7,379 bases of DNA from Novosphingobium sp. (GTDB lineage: Bacteria > Pseudomonadota > Alphaproteobacteria > Sphingomonadales > Sphingomonadaceae): assembly GCA_030830245.1 (NCBI GenBank), contig JAURNJ010000018.1, forward strand, positions 1-7,379, read 5' to 3'. This document shows positions 5,787 through 7,379 of the stretch, in pieces. The notes under the pieces are model-generated. The model worked only from the letters and a program-made list of their open reading frames with translations. It had not been told where the DNA came from and ran no database searches. A program made the translations under genes and the position numbers. Positions within the stretch are counted from its first letter, which is position 1. Each line of letters opens with the position of its first letter.

Positions 5787-6341
5787 ATGGCGATTCTCAG
5801 CGACAAGTGGATTCGAAAGCAGGCGCAGGAAAGCGGCATGATCGAGCCGTTTGTCGAGGCGCAGCGGCGCGAAGGAAACATCTCCTATGGCCTCTCGTCC
5901 TATGGCTATGACGCAAGGGTGGCCGACGAATTCAAGATCTTCACCAATGTCGATAGCGCCGTGGTCGATCCCAAGAACTTTGCGGCCAACAGTTTCGTGG
6001 ACCGCAAGACCGATGTTTGCGTGATCCCGCCCAATTCGTTCGTGCTGGCCCGCACGGTCGAATATTTCCGCATTCCGCGCGACGTGCTGGTGATCTGTCT
6101 CGGCAAATCGACCTATGCACGCTGCGGCATCATCGTGAATGTCACGCCTCTGGAGCCAGGCTGGGAAGGGCACGTGACGCTGGAGTTTTCCAACACGACG
6201 CCGCTGCCCGCCAAGGTCTATGCGAACGAGGGAGCCTGCCAGTTCCTGTTCCTGAAAGGCAACGAGCCGTGCGAGACGAGCTATGCCGACCGCGCGGGCA
6301 AATACATGGGGCAAAAGGGCGTTACCCTGCCCAAGTTGTGA
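5787..6341 (+). CDS. dcd: dCTP deaminase
   Basis: Deaminates dCTP to dUTP, supplying dUMP for thymidylate synthesis; a cytosolic homotrimer in the dUTPase fold family. The protein has 184 residues, the usual length for alphaproteobacterial Dcd. Visible motifs: MAILSDKWI at the N-terminus, LSSYGYDAR (36-44), [10 protein letters not shown] (105-114, phosphate-binding region), and [12 protein letters not shown] (125-136), in which E133 corresponds to the catalytic glutamate of the family. The C-terminus [13 protein letters not shown] is the flexible nucleotide-closing tail. The ATG at 5787 matches the conserved N-terminus; there is no clear Shine-Dalgarno, and a TTG at 5751 gives a less likely longer form. 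The gene is divergent from the catabolic operon and is followed after 15 bases by a SnoaL-like gene, an unusual neighbour for a housekeeping nucleotide enzyme. Identification is very secure. Confidence 0.97.
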   Translation: MAILSDKWIRKQAQESGMIEPFVEAQRREGNISYGLSSYGYDARVADEFKIFTNVDSAVVDPKNFAANSFVDRKTDVCVIPPNSFVLARTVEYFRIPRDVLVICLGKSTYARCGIIVNVTPLEPGWEGHVTLEFSNTTPLPAKVYANEGACQFLFLKGNEPCETSYADRAGKYMGQKGVTLPKL

Positions 6342-6347
6342 GAGGAG
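6341..6347 (+). promoter_or_regulatory. Ribosome binding site of the second SnoaL-like gene
   Basis: AGAGGAG lies 9 bases before the ATG at 6357 and begins at the last base of the dcd stop codon. It supports the start and co-transcription with dcd. Confidence 0.6.
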
Positions 6348-6356
6348 ACCACACCG

Positions 6357-6830
6357 ATGACGCTTGAAGACCTGCTCGCCCGCGAGGCGATCCGCGATAC
6401 GCTGGCCAAGTACAACACCAGCGGAGACCGTTCGCGCACCGAGGACTACGCCAACTGTTTCACCACCGACGGGATCATCGAATCGGCAGACCGCAAAGGC
6501 GGCAAGGGACTTTATTTCGAGGGCCGGGCAGCGATCCTCGCCTGGCAGAACGAGTGGAAGAGCACACCCAAGGGCAGCAGCGACACACCCAATGTCCAGC
6601 GCCGCGCAGAGTTCGTGCGCCACAACCTCACCACCTGCAAGATCGACCTGACCGGGCCGGACACGGCCGATGTGCGCACTTACTGGGTCGTGTTCACCGA
6701 TGCGGGTCCCGACCACTGCGGCGTCTATGTCGACAAGTTCCGCAAGGAAGACGGGCGGTGGCTGATCGCCCATCGCAAGGTGCGGACCGACTGGTTCTCG
6801 CCCGACAGCCGCTTTGGCGGGGGGCGCTGA
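6357..6830 (+). CDS. SnoaL/NTF2-like fold protein (second of two)
   Basis: A 157-residue SnoaL-like/NTF2-like protein. Its N-terminal helix REAIRDTLAKYNTSGD gives Y19 and D24, followed by ANCFTTDGII (32-41), a helix after FEGRAAI (55-60), RHNLTT with H89, and the terminal strands YVDKFRKEDGRW and LIAHRKV (124-142). It has the same length and layout as the operon SnoaL-like protein (1148-1621) but very low identity, so it is a distant relative and not a recent duplicate. The function may be a small isomerase, dehydratase or binding protein; no substrate can be assigned. It lies 15 bases after dcd and 54 bases before the TetR-type gene, in the same direction. A link to the divergent catabolic operon is possible but rests on proximity and fold. 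Confidence 0.85.
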   Translation: MTLEDLLAREAIRDTLAKYNTSGDRSRTEDYANCFTTDGIIESADRKGGKGLYFEGRAAILAWQNEWKSTPKGSSDTPNVQRRAEFVRHNLTTCKIDLTGPDTADVRTYWVVFTDAGPDHCGVYVDKFRKEDGRWLIAHRKVRTDWFSPDSRFGGGR

Positions 6831-6858
6831 TGGCCCATCTGACCTCGCTTGACCGATC

Positions 6859-6874
6859 TAAGGCGATTGCCTTA
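6859..6874. promoter_or_regulatory. 16-bp interrupted palindrome upstream of the TetR gene, candidate operator
   Basis: TAAGGC (6859-6864) and GCCTTA (6869-6874) are perfect inverted arms around GATT. The site lies 10 bases before the TetR ATG, where autorepressors of this family often bind. It could also form an mRNA hairpin near the ribosome site. I did not find a second copy in the divergent promoter region. Confidence 0.45.
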
Positions 6875-6884
6875 CGCACGAGCC

Positions 6885-7379
6885 ATGACACAGCTTCCCA
6901 AAAAGCGCTCCGATCCGCGCGGTGAGGCGACGCGAGTCGCCTTGATCGAGGCAGCCGAATCGCTGATTGCGGGAAGCGGCGTCGAAGGCGTTTCGACCCG
7001 CCAGATCGGCGCAGCCATCGGTTCGTCCAACACCAATGTCGTCGCCTATCACTTTGGCAGCAAGCAGGCGTTGATCCGCGAGGTCTATCGCCATCGCCTG
7101 CCGCAAATCGACCGGCGGCGGGGCGAACTGCTGCAAGAGGCAGAGCGTGCCGGCATCGCCGACGAGCTACGCGCGCTGGTGCGCGTGTTCTACCTGCCCC
7201 TGTTCGAGCAGGCCGATGGTGAGGGGCGGCACTCCTATGCTGGTTTCCTCTCCGCGCTGGAGCGCTCTGGCCTCATCATGACACGGATCGAGATAAATGC
7301 CGAGTTCCCCGAGACCGAAGCCCTGTTCCTGCGGCTTCGGGATTGCTTGCCTGAAGGTGTGCGGGCGCTATTCTCACCG
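6885..7379 (+). CDS. TetR/AcrR-family transcriptional regulator (C-terminus cut by window edge)
   Basis: DNA-binding regulator; 165 residues are visible and no stop occurs before the window end. A basic N-terminus (KKRSDPRGEATR) is followed by the TetR helix-turn-helix: helix 1 about 14-30, then VSTRQIGAAIG and SSNTNVVAYHFGSKQALI (37-64), with the family signature Y-H-F-G-S-K at 55-60. The ligand-binding domain begins near 75 and is rich in leucine and aromatic residues (VFYLPLFEQ, 101-109). The ATG at 6885 gives the proper N-terminal length; its ribosome site is weak (GAG). Same orientation as dcd and the SnoaL-like gene, with a palindrome just upstream. TetR proteins usually repress and are released by a small ligand. 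It is a good candidate regulator of the neighbouring catabolic operon, possibly sensing its substrate or a CoA thioester, but no target can be proven here. Confidence 0.92.
   Translation, partial: MTQLPKKRSDPRGEATRVALIEAAESLIAGSGVEGVSTRQIGAAIGSSNTNVVAYHFGSKQALIREVYRHRLPQIDRRRGELLQEAERAGIADELRALVRVFYLPLFEQADGEGRHSYAGFLSALERSGLIMTRIEINAEFPETEALFLRLRDCLPEGVRALFSP

Noticed and set aside
5742..5791. Two copies of TGCCATGGC (5742-5750 and 5783-5791) before dcd
   Set aside because: Short, and each is built around a self-complementary CCATGG; the second contains the dcd start codon. Chance is the simpler explanation.
4934..5911. Plus-strand 325-residue open frame spanning the oxygenase and promoter region
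   Set aside because: It would run antisense through the Rieske gene and into dcd in another frame; no family features.
5715..6773. Minus-strand 352-residue open frame
   Set aside because: Antisense to dcd and the second SnoaL-like gene, both clearly coding on the plus strand.
6830..6925. 31-codon open frame starting at the SnoaL stop (ATG overlapping TGA)
   Set aside because: It overlaps the TetR start in another frame and has no ribosome site or recognisable content.

Overview
This window looks like chromosomal DNA from a high-GC alphaproteobacterium, most likely a sphingomonad (Novosphingobium, Sphingobium or Sphingopyxis type). The basis is base composition, codon use, a compact catabolic gene layout and a 184-residue alphaproteobacterial-type Dcd. 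This placement is inference from protein style, not a database match. I see no mobile element, CRISPR array, tRNA or rRNA gene.

Left block, minus strand, reading from 5611 down past base 1. Six genes lie head to tail: a KshA-like Rieske oxygenase, an amidohydrolase-2 family TIM-barrel hydrolase/decarboxylase, two different short-chain dehydrogenases (SDRs), a small SnoaL/NTF2-like protein, and an NRAMP-related transporter cut by the left window edge. Gaps between genes are 28, 37, 58, 3 and 15 bases, so this reads as one operon. The enzyme set fits an oxidative catabolic pathway for a hydrophobic ring compound (steroid, terpenoid or aromatic): ring hydroxylation, alcohol oxidation or reduction by two SDRs with different predicted cofactors, C-C or C-N cleavage by the amidohydrolase, and a dehydration or isomerisation step by the SnoaL-like protein. 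No reductase or ferredoxin for the oxygenase is encoded in the window, and the substrate cannot be read from sequence.

Centre, 5612-5786. This divergent intergenic region is AT-rich compared with the genes around it. It contains a 9-bp-arm inverted repeat (5694-5724) lying between or across candidate promoters for both directions, so it is the natural place for control of the operon.

Right block, plus strand. dcd (dCTP deaminase, a housekeeping nucleotide gene) is followed after 15 bases by a second SnoaL-like gene, and then by a TetR-family regulator that runs off the right edge. A 16-bp interrupted palindrome (6859-6874) lies 10 bases before the TetR start. The simplest model is that the TetR protein controls itself and possibly the divergent catabolic operon. 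That link is inferred from position only.

The most distinctive part is the combination: an apparently uncharacterised Rieske/amidohydrolase/SDR/SnoaL operon whose last visible gene is an NRAMP relative lacking the canonical metal-selecting residues of TM1 and TM6.
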